64,000 bases of DNA from CAYUIG01 sp964444685 (GTDB lineage: Bacteria; Gemmatimonadota; Gemmatimonadetes; Longimicrobiales; RSA9). The position numbers were made by a program, and so were the translations under genes. Below the pieces are notes generated by a model. The model saw only the letters and a list, made by a program, of their open reading frames with translations. It did no database searches and was not told where the DNA came from. Below are positions 32,885 to 41,385 of the stretch, piece after piece. The first letter of the stretch is position 1. Every line of letters starts with the position of its first letter. The DNA is taken from NCBI GenBank assembly GCA_964444685.1, contig CAYUIG010000003.1, positions 55,386 to 119,385 of the forward strand, in the 5' to 3' direction.

Positions 32885-34041
32885 GTCTCGATCCTCCCGG
32901 CCGCGATCCGCCAAGGCACGAGGGAGGACACGAACGCGCCGAACCGGAGCTCGACGTCGCTCTCCTTCGGCGCGGTGAGGATCACCTGGCCGCGCTCCTG
33001 CTCCTCCATCATCTCGAGCACCCGCCGCGACCGCCCCCGGTCCAGCTCGGCGAACACGTCGTCCAGCAGCACCAGCGGGGGCCGACCGGTGGCGTCGCGG
33101 ATGGTGTCGGCCTCGACGAGCCGCAGCGCGATGGCTCCCGTCCGCATCTGGCCACCGGAGCCGAACTCGCGCAGGTCCACCTGCCCATCCTCGGACCGGA
33201 GCAGCATCGCCACGTCATCCCGATGCGGCCCGGCCATGGTGACGCCGCGATCCCGCTCCCGCATCGCCAGCCGGGACAAGTCAGCCTCGAGCGCACGAGC
33301 GGCGGCATCGGCATCGCGCAGGGCGTCGGGTGCGACGCGCACGCCCGGCACGTAGACGAGGCGTGCATCGCGGCCGTCGCCGATGCGGCGATAGGCGGCC
33401 GCGAAGGCTTCGGCGTGCGCGGCCACCCAGGAAGCGCGCGCCGCGAGGAGCCGGCCGCCGGACTCGAGGAGTGCAGCGCCAAACGCATCGATCGACGCGG
33501 ACGCCGCACCCGCGCGCAGTGCCGCATTCCGCTGCCGCAGCGCATGCCGGTAGCGCTGGAGTGCGGTGAGGTAGCCGGGTTCGTGGAGTGAGAGGACGAT
33601 GTCGAGGAACCGACGTCGCTCCGACGGCGGCCCTGCCACGATGATCATGTCCGACGGCGAGAACACGACCGCGCCGATACGGCCGATGGCATCCGCGAGC
33701 CGCCCGACCTCCACACCATCCACCGTCACGCGCTTCTTTCGCGTCGACGCCTCGAATGCAGCCGTGACTTCGATCGAGCGACCGGTGGACGGCGCCTCGA
33801 ATACGCCGCGCACATGGAACGCGGGCGCGCCGAACGACACGAGGTTGTCGTCGGGTGCACCGCGGAAGGAGCGGAAGATCTCGAGGTAGTAGATCGACTC
33901 GAGGAGGTTCGTCTTGCCGGAGCCGTTGTCGCCGATGATCGCGGCGCCCTCGTCCGGGAAGACGAGATGCAGCTCCGCGAAGTTGCGGAAGCTGCGGAGC
34001 CTCAGCTCGCGACAGACCAGCGCGTTCGCCGCGATGGCCAT
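32881..34041 (-). CDS. recF: DNA replication and repair protein RecF
   Basis: A 386-residue SMC-like ATPase that loads RecA at gaps. The N-terminus LRLRSFRNFAELHLVFPDEGAAIIGDNGSGKTNLLESIYYL in parts shows the RecF start and Walker A GDNGSGKT (about residues 35-42). VVFSPSDMIIVAGPPSERRRFLD is the first RecF signature. LREFGSGGQMRTGAIALRLVEA is the ABC-type signature and PPLVLLDDVFAELDRGR is Walker B. The ATG at 34041 begins MAIAANALVCRELRL; seven bases separate it from the enoyl-CoA hydratase stop. Slightly longer than the 360-residue average. Confidence 0.94.
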   Translation of the reverse strand: MAIAANALVCRELRLRSFRNFAELHLVFPDEGAAIIGDNGSGKTNLLESIYYLEIFRSFRGAPDDNLVSFGAPAFHVRGVFEAPSTGRSIEVTAAFEASTRKKRVTVDGVEVGRLADAIGRIGAVVFSPSDMIIVAGPPSERRRFLDIVLSLHEPGYLTALQRYRHALRQRNAALRAGAASASIDAFGAALLESGGRLLAARASWVAAHAEAFAAAYRRIGDGRDARLVYVPGVRVAPDALRDADAAARALEADLSRLAMRERDRGVTMAGPHRDDVAMLLRSEDGQVDLREFGSGGQMRTGAIALRLVEADTIRDATGRPPLVLLDDVFAELDRGRSRRVLEMMEEQERGQVILTAPKESDVELRFGAFVSSLVPWRIAAGRIET

Positions 34042-34048
34042 CGCGCTG

Positions 34049-34837
34049 TCACTCGCCCCTGAACGCGGCCTTCCGCTTCTCGAGGAACGCGGCCATGCCC
34101 TCGCGCATGTCGGCGGTCGACGCGAGCAGGCCGAAGAGGTCCGACTCGTAACGCAGCGCCTCGGCGGACGCAGTGTTCTCAGCATGGTTCACCGACTCGA
34201 TCGCGAGCGCGAGCGCGACCGGTCCGTTCGCTGTAATGCGACGCATCAGTTCGACCGCCGCGTCGCGCACACTGCCCTCCGCGATCACACGGTTCACGAG
34301 CCCGATGCGATGCGCTTCCGTTGCATCGATCATCTCGCCCGTCAGGATCAGCTCGAGCGCGCGGCCCCGACCGACGATGCGCGGCAGCCGCACGGTACCA
34401 CCGTAGCCGGGAATGATGCCGAGCTTCACCTCGGGCAGGCCGAACTTCGCGTTGGGTGATGCGATGCGCAGATGACAGGCCAGCGCGAGCTCGAGACCGC
34501 CGCCGAGCGCGAAGCCGTTCACGGCCGCGAGCACCGGCTTCGGCATGCGCTCGAGGCGCGCGAACGCATCCTGCCCGCGGCGCGACACCTGTACGCCGTC
34601 GATCGGGCCCATCTTCGCGAGCTCGCCGATGTCCGCACCCGCGACGAACGCCTTCTCGCCCGCACCGGTGATCACGATGCCGCGCACACTGCGATCCGAT
34701 TCGAGCTCGCGGAATGCGGCGTCGAGCGCATCGACGGTGTCGGCGTTCAGTGCGTTCAGCTTGTCGGGCCGGTTCACGGTCACCACCGCGATGTCGTCCT
34801 CGCGGTGCGTCTCGATCGTCTTCACTGCGTCTGTCAT
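34049..34837 (-). CDS. Enoyl-CoA hydratase/isomerase family protein
   Basis: A 262-residue crotonase-fold enzyme that hydrates 2-enoyl-CoA in fatty-acid or amino-acid breakdown. NRPDKLNALNADTVDALDAAF and GAGEKAFVAGADIGEL form the CoA pocket and first oxyanion-hole residue. ALGGGLELALACHLRIAS gives the second oxyanion residue and the first catalytic Glu; LPEVKLGIIPGYGGTVRLPR holds the second catalytic Glu (in PEVKLG). Both glutamates of true hydratases are therefore present. It lies directly upstream of recF, seven bases apart, and divergent from a transaminase. Other beta-oxidation genes are at 45973-49034. Confidence 0.92.
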   Translation of the reverse strand: MTDAVKTIETHREDDIAVVTVNRPDKLNALNADTVDALDAAFRELESDRSVRGIVITGAGEKAFVAGADIGELAKMGPIDGVQVSRRGQDAFARLERMPKPVLAAVNGFALGGGLELALACHLRIASPNAKFGLPEVKLGIIPGYGGTVRLPRIVGRGRALELILTGEMIDATEAHRIGLVNRVIAEGSVRDAAVELMRRITANGPVALALAIESVNHAENTASAEALRYESDLFGLLASTADMREGMAAFLEKRKAAFRGE

Positions 34838-34954
34838 GGGCTGTCCGGCGGAAGGTTCTCGGAAGGCGGAAAGATACCGGCCCGCGGCCGGGGGCGGCAA
34901 TTGACGGCCGGCACCGGCGCCCGCCATCCTGCACGCACCACAAACGGAGGTGGC

Positions 34955-35812
34955 ATGCGCGTCTTCCTGAACGGCCGGTACCTCGACAAGTCCGAGGCGA
35001 CGATCCCGGTCGACGATCGCGGTTTCCTGTTCGCGGACGGTGTGTACGAAGTCATCCGCGTGTACGACGGCCGGCCGTTCCAGCTCGAGCCGCACATGGA
35101 TCGCCTGCGTGACGGCCTGGCCGCGCTGCGCATCGCTGCCGACGTGGACTCGCTCCCAGGAGTCGCCGAGCGGCTGCTCGAGGAGAACGGCCTCGGCGGC
35201 GCCGAAGCCACGATCTACATCCAGATCACACGCGGCGTCGCGCCGCGGGCGCACGCCTTCCCCGCCGACGCCGTGCCGACCGTGTACATGGCGACGACGC
35301 CCTTCCGCGCGCCGGCCGCCACACTCTTCGAGGACGGCGCCGCCGCGGTGACGGTGCCGGACGTGCGCTGGGGCCGCTGCGACATCAAGTCGATCGCACT
35401 GCTGGCCAACGTGCTCGCCAACCAGGCCGCGAAGGAGGCCGGCGCGTTCGAGGCCATCCTCGTCCGCGACGGCATGCTGATCGAGGGGTCGCACTCCAAC
35501 CTGTTCGGCGTGCGCGACGGCGAGCTGATCACCTACCCCGCGTGCAACTACATCCTCGACGGCATCACGCGACGCGTCGTGCTCGCGCTCGCGGAGGAAG
35601 AAGGCATCCCGGTCCGGCTCGGGCCCCTGCCGGCCGCGGAGATCGAATCGATCGACGAGCTGTTCCTGTCGGGGACCACGACGGAAGTGATGCCGGTCAC
35701 GCGCGTGGACGGACGCCCCATCGCCGATGGGCGACCCGGCCCGATCACGCGCCGGCTCCAGGCCGCGTTCGCCGCGCGCGCGAGAAACGTGCGCGCGTCA
35801 GCGCGCCTCTGA
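34955..35812 (+). CDS. dat: D-amino-acid transaminase (class IV aminotransferase)
   Basis: A 285-residue PLP enzyme of fold type IV. WGRCDIKSIALLANVLANQ (about residues 139-157) contains the PLP-binding Lys in the RCDIKS context diagnostic of D-alanine/D-amino-acid transaminases rather than branched-chain enzymes. EGSHSNLFGV is the phosphate-contact loop. VDDRGFLFADGVYEVIRVYDG is the N-terminal signature. It would make D-glutamate or D-alanine for peptidoglycan. The ATG follows CGGAGG with a six-base gap. A TTGACG hexamer 54 bases upstream could be a -35 but the -10 is weak. Its end overlaps the convergent AI-2E gene by 15 bases. Confidence 0.87.
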   Translation: MRVFLNGRYLDKSEATIPVDDRGFLFADGVYEVIRVYDGRPFQLEPHMDRLRDGLAALRIAADVDSLPGVAERLLEENGLGGAEATIYIQITRGVAPRAHAFPADAVPTVYMATTPFRAPAATLFEDGAAAVTVPDVRWGRCDIKSIALLANVLANQAAKEAGAFEAILVRDGMLIEGSHSNLFGVRDGELITYPACNYILDGITRRVVLALAEEEGIPVRLGPLPAAEIESIDELFLSGTTTEVMPVTRVDGRPIADGRPGPITRRLQAAFAARARNVRASARL

Positions 35813-36832
35813 CGGACGCAGCTCGCCGACCAGCGCCTTCACCGTCGCGAGGATCGGCACCGCCAGCAGCAGCCCGAGGAATCCGAACAGCGTCGCCATC
35901 ATCGCCTGGAACAGGATCGTGAGCGCAGGCTCCAGCTTCACGATCCCCTTCATCAGCAACGGATGGAGCAGGTTCGACTCCACCGCCTGAATCACGAGAT
36001 ACAGGGCGACGACCGACAGCGCCTTCTCCGGCGACACCAGCATCGCCATCGCGACCGCGGGGATCCCGCTGATGATCGGGCCGACGTACGGCACGAACTC
36101 CATCACGCCGGCGAACGCACCGAGTGCGAAGGGCGCCGGCACACCGAGCACCGTGAGCCCCACGGTGGCGAGGATTGCGACGGCGAGGCAGGAGAGCGCC
36201 GTCGCCTGAATCCATTTGCGCAGTGTGTGGCCCATGGCGTGGAGGATGGCGTGCGTGCGTTCCGGCCTGACGCCGGGCAGCAGGCGTGCGAAGCCGTCGG
36301 CGTACGCGCGCGGCGTCGCGGCCATGAACACACCCGCGAAAAGCACGAGGAAGAGTCCCGACACGGCGCCGAGCGCGGTGTTGAGCAGCGGCAGTGTGCC
36401 GCCGACGAGCGACCCGATCTCCTGCCGCATCCTCTCGCGCAGCTGGAACTCGACTTCGCTGCCGGCTTCGCCGAGCGACCCGGACATCTCGCGCGTGCGC
36501 GCACTCAACCAGTCCTGGAGTCGCTGAATGGCATCGGGGAGCTGCCGCTGGATCTCGAGGAGCTGTTCGTTGAGCGTCGGCCAGGCGAGCACTGCGAGCA
36601 CGGCCGCCAGCGCGAACAGGAGCAGCGTCGTGAGGATGGTGGCCACCACACGTGGGACACCGAGGTCCACCAGCGGATCGATCAGGATCGTCAGGAACGA
36701 CGCGACCAGGACCGCGAAGAAGGCGACGAACAGGATGTCGCGCGCCGCCCACGCCAGGTTCGCAAGCGCCCACAGCGCGATCACCACCAGCGTCGCCTGC
36801 GCGACGAACCGCAGCGTCAGCGGACGCTCCAC
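35798..36832 (-). CDS. AI-2E family permease (UPF0118), copy 2
   Basis: A 344-residue inner-membrane protein of the same superfamily as the product of 11351-12595, but clearly diverged. N-terminal helix pair (ATLVVIALWALANLAWAARDILFVAFFAVLVA), an amphipathic middle (residues 90-160), the conserved GVMEFVPYVGPIISGIPAVAMAM block, and a helical C-terminus ending LGLLLAVPILATVKALVGEL. The start is taken as GTG 36832, giving (M)ERPLTLRFVAQAT, with AAGGAAG close upstream; a longer form from further upstream would add a disordered segment. Transported substrate unknown. Divergent from ssb. Confidence 0.83.
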   Translation of the reverse strand: MERPLTLRFVAQATLVVIALWALANLAWAARDILFVAFFAVLVASFLTILIDPLVDLGVPRVVATILTTLLLFALAAVLAVLAWPTLNEQLLEIQRQLPDAIQRLQDWLSARTREMSGSLGEAGSEVEFQLRERMRQEIGSLVGGTLPLLNTALGAVSGLFLVLFAGVFMAATPRAYADGFARLLPGVRPERTHAILHAMGHTLRKWIQATALSCLAVAILATVGLTVLGVPAPFALGAFAGVMEFVPYVGPIISGIPAVAMAMLVSPEKALSVVALYLVIQAVESNLLHPLLMKGIVKLEPALTILFQAMMATLFGFLGLLLAVPILATVKALVGELRPSEAR

Positions 36833-36990
36833 ACCTTCCTTCGCCAGGCAACCTCCCTTCGCCGGCGGCGCGGGGTCGCACGCGACGTGCCATGTCGGCC
36901 CATCGGGCCATTTACGATGTCGGTCCCCTGCCCTAGCTTCCCGCTGTCCGGCCGATCGCGGCCGCTCCACCCATGCAGAAAGGTCAGACC

Positions 36991-37434
36991 ATGGCTCGCT
37001 CCCTGAACAAGGTCATGCTCATCGGCAACGTCGGCGCCGAGCCCGAGATCAAGACCACGCCCGGCGGCACCAAGCTCGCCAAGGTCTCCCTCGCCACGAA
37101 CCGCGTCTTCAGCGACCGCTCCGGCGGTCAGCAGGAGAAGACCGAGTGGCACCGCCTCACCTTCTGGGACAAACTCGCCGACCTCGTCGAGCAGTACGTC
37201 CACAAGGGAGACCGCCTCTACATCGAGGGCCGCATCGAGTACTCCACCACCGAGGGCGAGGGGGGTACCCAGCGCTACTGGACCGACATCGTCGTGCGCG
37301 AGATGGTGATGCTCGGCGCCGGTCCGGGCGGCGGGTCGGGCGGCATGGACTCCGCGCCGCGGCGTCGTCAGCAGGCGGCACCGAGTGGTGGTGGCTCGCC
37401 GTTCGATTCGGACGACGACGACCTGCCGTTCTAG
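36991..37434 (+). CDS. ssb: Single-stranded DNA-binding protein
   Basis: A 147-residue tetrameric protein coating single-stranded DNA. The OB fold covers residues 1-110: SLNKVMLIGNVGAEPEIKTT, KVSLATNRVF, EKTEWHRLTFWDKLADLVEQYVHKGDRLYIEGRIEY in parts. The C-terminus is a Gly-rich linker and the acidic tip DDDDLPF, which recruits partner proteins. ATG 36991 is chosen because AGAAAGG stands seven bases before it; an ATG at 36973 lies upstream of that site. A terminator hairpin follows at 37457. Confidence 0.96.
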   Translation: MARSLNKVMLIGNVGAEPEIKTTPGGTKLAKVSLATNRVFSDRSGGQQEKTEWHRLTFWDKLADLVEQYVHKGDRLYIEGRIEYSTTEGEGGTQRYWTDIVVREMVMLGAGPGGGSGGMDSAPRRRQQAAPSGGGSPFDSDDDDLPF

Positions 37435-37456
37435 CGTTTCCAATCCGCGATGTATC

Positions 37457-37495
37457 CGCCGGACCATCCTCAACCGGGTGGTCCGGCGTTTCATT
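37457..37495 (+). terminator. Intrinsic terminator of ssb
   Basis: A perfect 10-base stem CGCCGGACCA (37457-37466) with TGGTCCGGCG (37479-37488), a 12-base loop, then TTTCATTT. It lies 22 bases after the ssb stop. The T tract is interrupted but the stem is strong. Confidence 0.75.
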
Positions 37496-37760
37496 TCGCG
37501 GGCTCTTGGGCCTTCTTCGTGCGGCGTGGGGTCGGCGGATCTTTCCTCGTGCGGCGTGGGTTGGCCGGCCGCCGCGCGGGATGCCGCCGCGAACTGACCA
37601 TTCGCGCCGCTTCAGCCACGACAAGCCCGTCCGACGCCTTACAGGGGGGTCGAGGTTACCACTCGAAGTCCGCGACCCCTCGAATGGTCACTTCACGGCG
37701 CCGGCGGCACCTCGGCGAACTTGCCCGCGAGCATGACGAACCGTCTCAGATCGACCCTCC
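37496..37760. other. Gene-free stretch with direct and nested inverted repeats
   Basis: Between ssb and arsR no credible gene is seen. TTCYTCGTGCGGCGTGGG occurs twice, 30 bases apart (37513-37530 and 37543-37560). TGACCATTCG (37595-37604) is the exact reverse complement of 37681-37690; inside lie GGGGTCG/CGACCCC (37646-37652 and 37673-37679) and CGAG/CTCG, so the segment could extrude as a long nested hairpin. It may be a remnant of a small mobile or terminator-like element. Confidence 0.55.
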
Positions 37761-37761
37761 C

Positions 37762-37794
37762 TTGACGCCGGCCCATCCATCAAATATTGTTGAT
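37762..37794 (+). promoter_or_regulatory. Promoter and ArsR operator of the arsenic operon
   Basis: TTGACG (37762-37767), a 17-base spacer and TATTGT (37785-37790) form a sigma-70 type promoter. Lying over the -10 is the palindrome ATCAA-N6-TTGAT (37779-37794), the type of inverted repeat bound by ArsR/SmtB repressors. Binding would block RNA polymerase directly. The predicted start point coincides with the arsR ATG at 37797, so the arsR message is probably leaderless. Confidence 0.7.
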
Positions 37795-37796
37795 CC

Positions 37797-38141
37797 ATGA
37801 GCATGACGCTGAAACCCAATCCGCGCCGGACGGCGAAGCGGTTCCACGCACTCGCGGACCCGACCCGGGTCCGTGTGATCGAGATGCTGTCGAACGGGGA
37901 GCGGTGCGTGTGCGAGCTCCAGGGTGCGCTGGGGGCGGCGCAGTCGCGGCTTTCTTTCCATCTGCGCGTGCTGCGCGACGCGGGACTGGTGGCGGACCGG
38001 CGCGAGGGGCGCTGGAACTACTACTCGCTGCGGGCGGATGTACTCGAAGAGATGGCCGCGTACCTGGAGTCGGTGAAGCCGGACCCGGACGCGGTGAGTC
38101 TGTGTGCCTGCGGGCGAGGCCCTGCAGGCGACTGCTGCTGA
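37797..38141 (+). CDS. arsR: Arsenic-responsive repressor ArsR
   Basis: A 114-residue dimeric repressor released from DNA by arsenite. Winged-helix fold: FHALADPTRVRVIEMLSNGE, recognition helix GAAQSRLSFHLRVLRDAGLV, wing REGRWNYYSL. GERCVCEL (about residues 39-46) supplies the CxC metal site in the position of E. coli ArsR ELCVCDL. The C-terminus CACGRGPAGDCC adds four more cysteines, as in several ArsR variants with C-terminal sites. No ribosome site precedes the ATG, in line with a leaderless message. It heads the operon arsR-arsM-metallophosphoesterase-acr3, and its likely operator overlaps its own promoter. Confidence 0.93.
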   Translation: MSMTLKPNPRRTAKRFHALADPTRVRVIEMLSNGERCVCELQGALGAAQSRLSFHLRVLRDAGLVADRREGRWNYYSLRADVLEEMAAYLESVKPDPDAVSLCACGRGPAGDCC

Positions 38142-38188
38142 CCTTTTTCTCGATCCAATACATCAACTTTCACTGGTGAGTCGAAGCG

Positions 38189-39049
38189 ATGAGTGAGCTG
38201 CGCGAGGTGGTGCGGGAGCGTTACGCGAAGGCGGCGCTCGAGGTGGCGAAGGGTGAGAAGAGCGGCTGCTGCGGCACGAGCGGCTGCGGGTGCGACGATC
38301 CGATCACGAAGGATCTGTACGACGCGGTGACGGCGGAGTCGCTGCCGGAGGCTGCGGTGCTCTCGTCGCTGGGATGCGGGAATCCGACGGCGCTGGCGGA
38401 GCTGAAGGCAGGCGAGGTGGTGCTGGACCTGGGGAGCGGCGGCGGCATCGATGTACTGCTGTCGGCGAAGCGCGTGGGTCCGGGCGGGAAGGCGTACGGT
38501 CTGGACATGACGGACGAGATGCTGGCGCTGGCGCGTCGGAATGCGGCGGAGGCGGGCGCCGCGAACGTGGAGTTCCTGAAGGGTCACATCGAGGAGATCC
38601 CGCTGCCGGATGCGAGCGTGGACGTGATCATCTCGAACTGCGTGATCAACCTGTCGGGTGACAAGCGGAAGGTGCTGGCGGAGGCGTTCCGTGTGCTGAA
38701 GCCGGGGGGTCGTTTCGCTGTGTCCGATGTGGTCGTGCGCGGTGCGGTCCCGCAGGACCTGCGTCGGAGCATGGAGCTGTGGGTGGGTTGTGTGGCGGGG
38801 GCGCTGGAGGAGAGCGAGTTCGCGCGGCTGCTCGCGGAGGCCGGCTTCGAGGAAGCGTCGCTGGAGCCGACGCGGATCTACCGGGCGGAAGACGCGCGCG
38901 CGTTCGTGGAGGAAGCGGGGCTGGACTTCGAGGCGGTGCGCCACGCGGTGGACGGCCGGATCATGGCGGCGTTCGTGCGCGCGCGGAAGCCGCTCGAGGT
39001 AACAGCGCCGAAGCAGGCGGCGTGCTGCGCGCCGGGCTGCTGCGCCTGA
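38189..39049 (+). CDS. arsM: Arsenite S-adenosylmethionine methyltransferase
   Basis: A 286-residue cytosolic enzyme that methylates As(III) to volatile or exported methylarsenicals. The SAM site is VVLDLGSGGGIDVLLSAK. The three conserved As-binding cysteines are visible in SSLGCGNPTAL, IISNCVINLS and LWVGCVAGAL. Additional cysteine clusters are at the N-terminus (SGCCGTSGCGCDD) and C-terminus (AACCAPGCCA), common in bacterial ArsM and possibly metal-trapping. The ATG is 47 bases after arsR; CCAATACATCAAC in that gap partly resembles the operator half-sites. Confidence 0.95.
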   Translation: MSELREVVRERYAKAALEVAKGEKSGCCGTSGCGCDDPITKDLYDAVTAESLPEAAVLSSLGCGNPTALAELKAGEVVLDLGSGGGIDVLLSAKRVGPGGKAYGLDMTDEMLALARRNAAEAGAANVEFLKGHIEEIPLPDASVDVIISNCVINLSGDKRKVLAEAFRVLKPGGRFAVSDVVVRGAVPQDLRRSMELWVGCVAGALEESEFARLLAEAGFEEASLEPTRIYRAEDARAFVEEAGLDFEAVRHAVDGRIMAAFVRARKPLEVTAPKQAACCAPGCCA

Positions 39050-39074
39050 GGCCGAAGCGACGGGAGGGGGAGCC

Positions 39075-39857
39075 TTGCGGTACGCGCTGATCTCGGATGT
39101 GCACGCGAACCTGCCGGCGCTGGATGCGGTGCTGGCGGACATCGAGGTCCGTGGAGTGGACTCGATCCACCATCTGGGTGATCTGGTGGGGTACGCGCCG
39201 TGGCCGAACGAAGTGGTGGCGCGGATTCTGGAGCACGGGATCACGGGCGTGGCGGGCAACTACGACAGCACGACCGCGACCGGGTATGCGCACTGCGGCT
39301 GCCGCTACGAGGATGCGCGGCAGGAGGAGCTGTCGCATCGATCGTACGCCTGGACGCTCCAAGCGGTGACGGCGGAGACGCGACGCCGCCTGGCTTCCCT
39401 TCCCTTCCGCATGGATCTGCGGCCGCTGGGCGGCCACACGGCCGGCCCGCGGCTGCTTCTGGTGCACGGAAACCCGGTTCTGAACACGGTCTATTGGACG
39501 GAGGACCGACCGGATCGTTTCAGTCTCGCCATGGCGGAGCGTGCGGGCGCACGGGTGGGGGACATGCTGGCCTTCGGGCATACGCACGTGCCGTGGCAGC
39601 GGACGATCGAAGGAATCCACTTCGTGAACACCGGCTCGGTCGGCCGGCCGAAGGATGGCGACCCGCGGGCCGGCTACACGCTCGTCACGTTTGGCGGAGC
39701 CGATCCGACGATCGAGCATGTGCGCGTTTCCTACGATCTCGAGGAAGCGGCGCACGCGATCGTCGCGAGCGGTCTGCCGGCCGATTTCGCCGACCACCTC
39801 AGGATGGGGGGATCCTCCCCGCAACGGGAGCATGGACGTGGCAACGGCAGCAGCTGA
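39075..39857 (+). CDS. Metallophosphoesterase in the arsenic operon
   Basis: A 260-residue calcineurin-like phosphoesterase. Metal ligands are in ISDVHANLPAL (D-x-H), HLGDLVGYAP (GD), GVAGNYDS (GN-D in place of GNH-D), LLVHGNP and FGHTHVPW (GHxH). The YfcE/MJ0936-type fold hydrolyses phosphodiesters or phosphomonoesters. The TTG start has GGGAGGGGG just upstream and is 25 bases after arsM; its end overlaps acr3 by 26 bases, so it is firmly inside the operon. Its link to arsenic is unknown; removing an arsenate or phosphate ester, or signalling, are possibilities only. GNYDS rather than GNHE is a family variant. Confidence 0.85.
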   Translation: MRYALISDVHANLPALDAVLADIEVRGVDSIHHLGDLVGYAPWPNEVVARILEHGITGVAGNYDSTTATGYAHCGCRYEDARQEELSHRSYAWTLQAVTAETRRRLASLPFRMDLRPLGGHTAGPRLLLVHGNPVLNTVYWTEDRPDRFSLAMAERAGARVGDMLAFGHTHVPWQRTIEGIHFVNTGSVGRPKDGDPRAGYTLVTFGGADPTIEHVRVSYDLEEAAHAIVASGLPADFADHLRMGGSSPQREHGRGNGSS

Positions 39858-40929
39858 AGCGCGCGGGCCCGTCGCCAGGCGATTGGGCCTGCTCGACCGG
39901 TATCTGACCCTCTGGATCTTCGGCGCGATGGCCGCGGGAGTGGCGGCGGGCCATCTGTGGCCCCGTGCGGTGGAGTCGCTGACCGCGCGCACGAGCGTCG
40001 GCACGACCTCGATCCCGATCGCGATCGGCCTCATCCTCATGATGTACGCACCACTCGCGAAGGTGCGCTACGAGCAGCTCGGCGACGTCTTCCGGAACGG
40101 TCGCGTACTGGGTCTTTCCCTCGTGCAGAACTGGGTGATCGGGCCGCTGCTGATGTTCGGGCTGGCGGTGCTGTTCCTGCGCGACCATCCGGAGTACATG
40201 ATCGGCCTAATCCTGATCGGGCTGGCACGCTGTATCGCGATGGTGATCGTGTGGAACGAGCTGGCGGATGGCGACAACGATTACGCGGCGGGTCTGGTCG
40301 CCTTCAACAGCATCTTCCAGGTGCTGTTCTACAGCGTGTACGCATGGATCTTCATCACCGTGCTGCCGCGGGCACTCGGGCTGGCTGGCGCGGCGGTGGA
40401 CATCACGATGGGCGAGATCGCGGGCAGCGTCGCGCTCTACCTGGGCGTGCCGTTCCTGGCCGGAATGGCGACGCGCTTCCTCCTGCTGCGCGCGCGCGGC
40501 CACGACTGGTACCGCCGCGAGTTCATCCCGCGCGTCTCGCCGCTGACCCTGATCGCGCTGCTGTTCACGATCATCGTGATGTTCTCGATCCAGGGGCGCG
40601 CGATCGTGCAGCAGCCGCTCGGCGTCGTGCGAGTGGCCATTCCGCTGCTGGTCTACTTCGTCCTGATGTTCCTCGTGAGCTTCTGGCTGGCGCGCCGAGC
40701 AGGCGCCGACTACCCGCGTACCGCCACGCTGTCGTTCACAGCCGCATCGAACAACTTCGAGCTGGCCATCGCGGTCGCCGTCGGGACGTTCGGTATCGCG
40801 CACGGCGCTGCGTTCGCGGCGGTCATCGGTCCGCTCGTGGAAGTCCCGGTGCTGATCGCGCTCGTGAACGTCGCGCTCTTCCTGCGCCGACGCTACTTCG
40901 CGGATCCGCTGGCAGGGCGGGTCACGTGA
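39832..40929 (+). CDS. acr3: Arsenite efflux permease Acr3
   Basis: A 365-residue inner-membrane carrier with ten predicted helices that expels As(OH)3 using the proton gradient. IGLARCIAMVIVWNELADGD (around residue 125) contains the Cys essential in Acr3 proteins. TLSFTAASNNFELAIAVAVG is the second conserved family block with the Asn-Asn-Glu helix break. It is of the Acr3 type rather than ArsB. The ATG sits after CGGGAG inside the end of the metallophosphoesterase gene. No ArsC or ArsA is present in the window, so the operon handles arsenite rather than arsenate reduction. Confidence 0.94.
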   Translation: MDVATAAAEARGPVARRLGLLDRYLTLWIFGAMAAGVAAGHLWPRAVESLTARTSVGTTSIPIAIGLILMMYAPLAKVRYEQLGDVFRNGRVLGLSLVQNWVIGPLLMFGLAVLFLRDHPEYMIGLILIGLARCIAMVIVWNELADGDNDYAAGLVAFNSIFQVLFYSVYAWIFITVLPRALGLAGAAVDITMGEIAGSVALYLGVPFLAGMATRFLLLRARGHDWYRREFIPRVSPLTLIALLFTIIVMFSIQGRAIVQQPLGVVRVAIPLLVYFVLMFLVSFWLARRAGADYPRTATLSFTAASNNFELAIAVAVGTFGIAHGAAFAAVIGPLVEVPVLIALVNVALFLRRRYFADPLAGRVT

Positions 40930-41359
40930 GCGGACGGGCGTCTCCGGACTGGAGGGGCGGCTCCGATTCCCGGGGGCCCAGTCGCGAGATCCGGTGCGTC
41001 ACACCATCGGCCACGGCGGCGATGAGCGCGCCGATGAGCTGATTGCGGAGATCGCGAACGAGCGAGCTGCGACGACGCGGACGATAATCCTCGTCCTCGT
41101 CATTATCATTGTCGCCGCCGCCGATGCGGCCGATCAGGAATCCGGCGCCGAAGGCGAGGCCGAGTGCGAGGAGAGGCCGGGCGCGGGCGCGCTCGCGGAC
41201 GGGTCGCAGCACATCGGCCTTGCGAGCGATGCGCTCCTTCTCCTCGCGCAGCCGGTCTTCGAGGGTATCGAGCGTGCCGGAGATGCGCTCGCGCGATTCT
41301 TCGACCGCGCGGCGTGCTTCCGCGACGGTGCGGGGGCCGGAGTCGTGGTCCTTCGCCAT
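40922..41359 (-). CDS. DUF3618-like small membrane protein
   Basis: A 145-residue protein. The N-terminal helix VAEARRAVEESRERISGTLDTLEDRLREEKERI (seen in parts, residues 11-43) has the R-x2-I-x-x-T-L-x-x-L-x-x-R pattern of DUF3618. A single hydrophobic segment follows (LLALGLAFGAGFLIG), then an acidic NDNDEDED tract and an Arg cluster. Such proteins are small inner-membrane, coiled-coil factors of unknown role. The ATG at 41359 is preferred to one six codons upstream. The stop overlaps the end of acr3 by eight bases on the other strand. Confidence 0.75.
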   Translation of the reverse strand: MAKDHDSGPRTVAEARRAVEESRERISGTLDTLEDRLREEKERIARKADVLRPVRERARARPLLALGLAFGAGFLIGRIGGGDNDNDEDEDYRPRRRSSLVRDLRNQLIGALIAAVADGVTHRISRLGPRESEPPLQSGDARPLT

Positions 41360-41385
41360 GCGCGCTCCGCTCCGCACGTCCCGTG

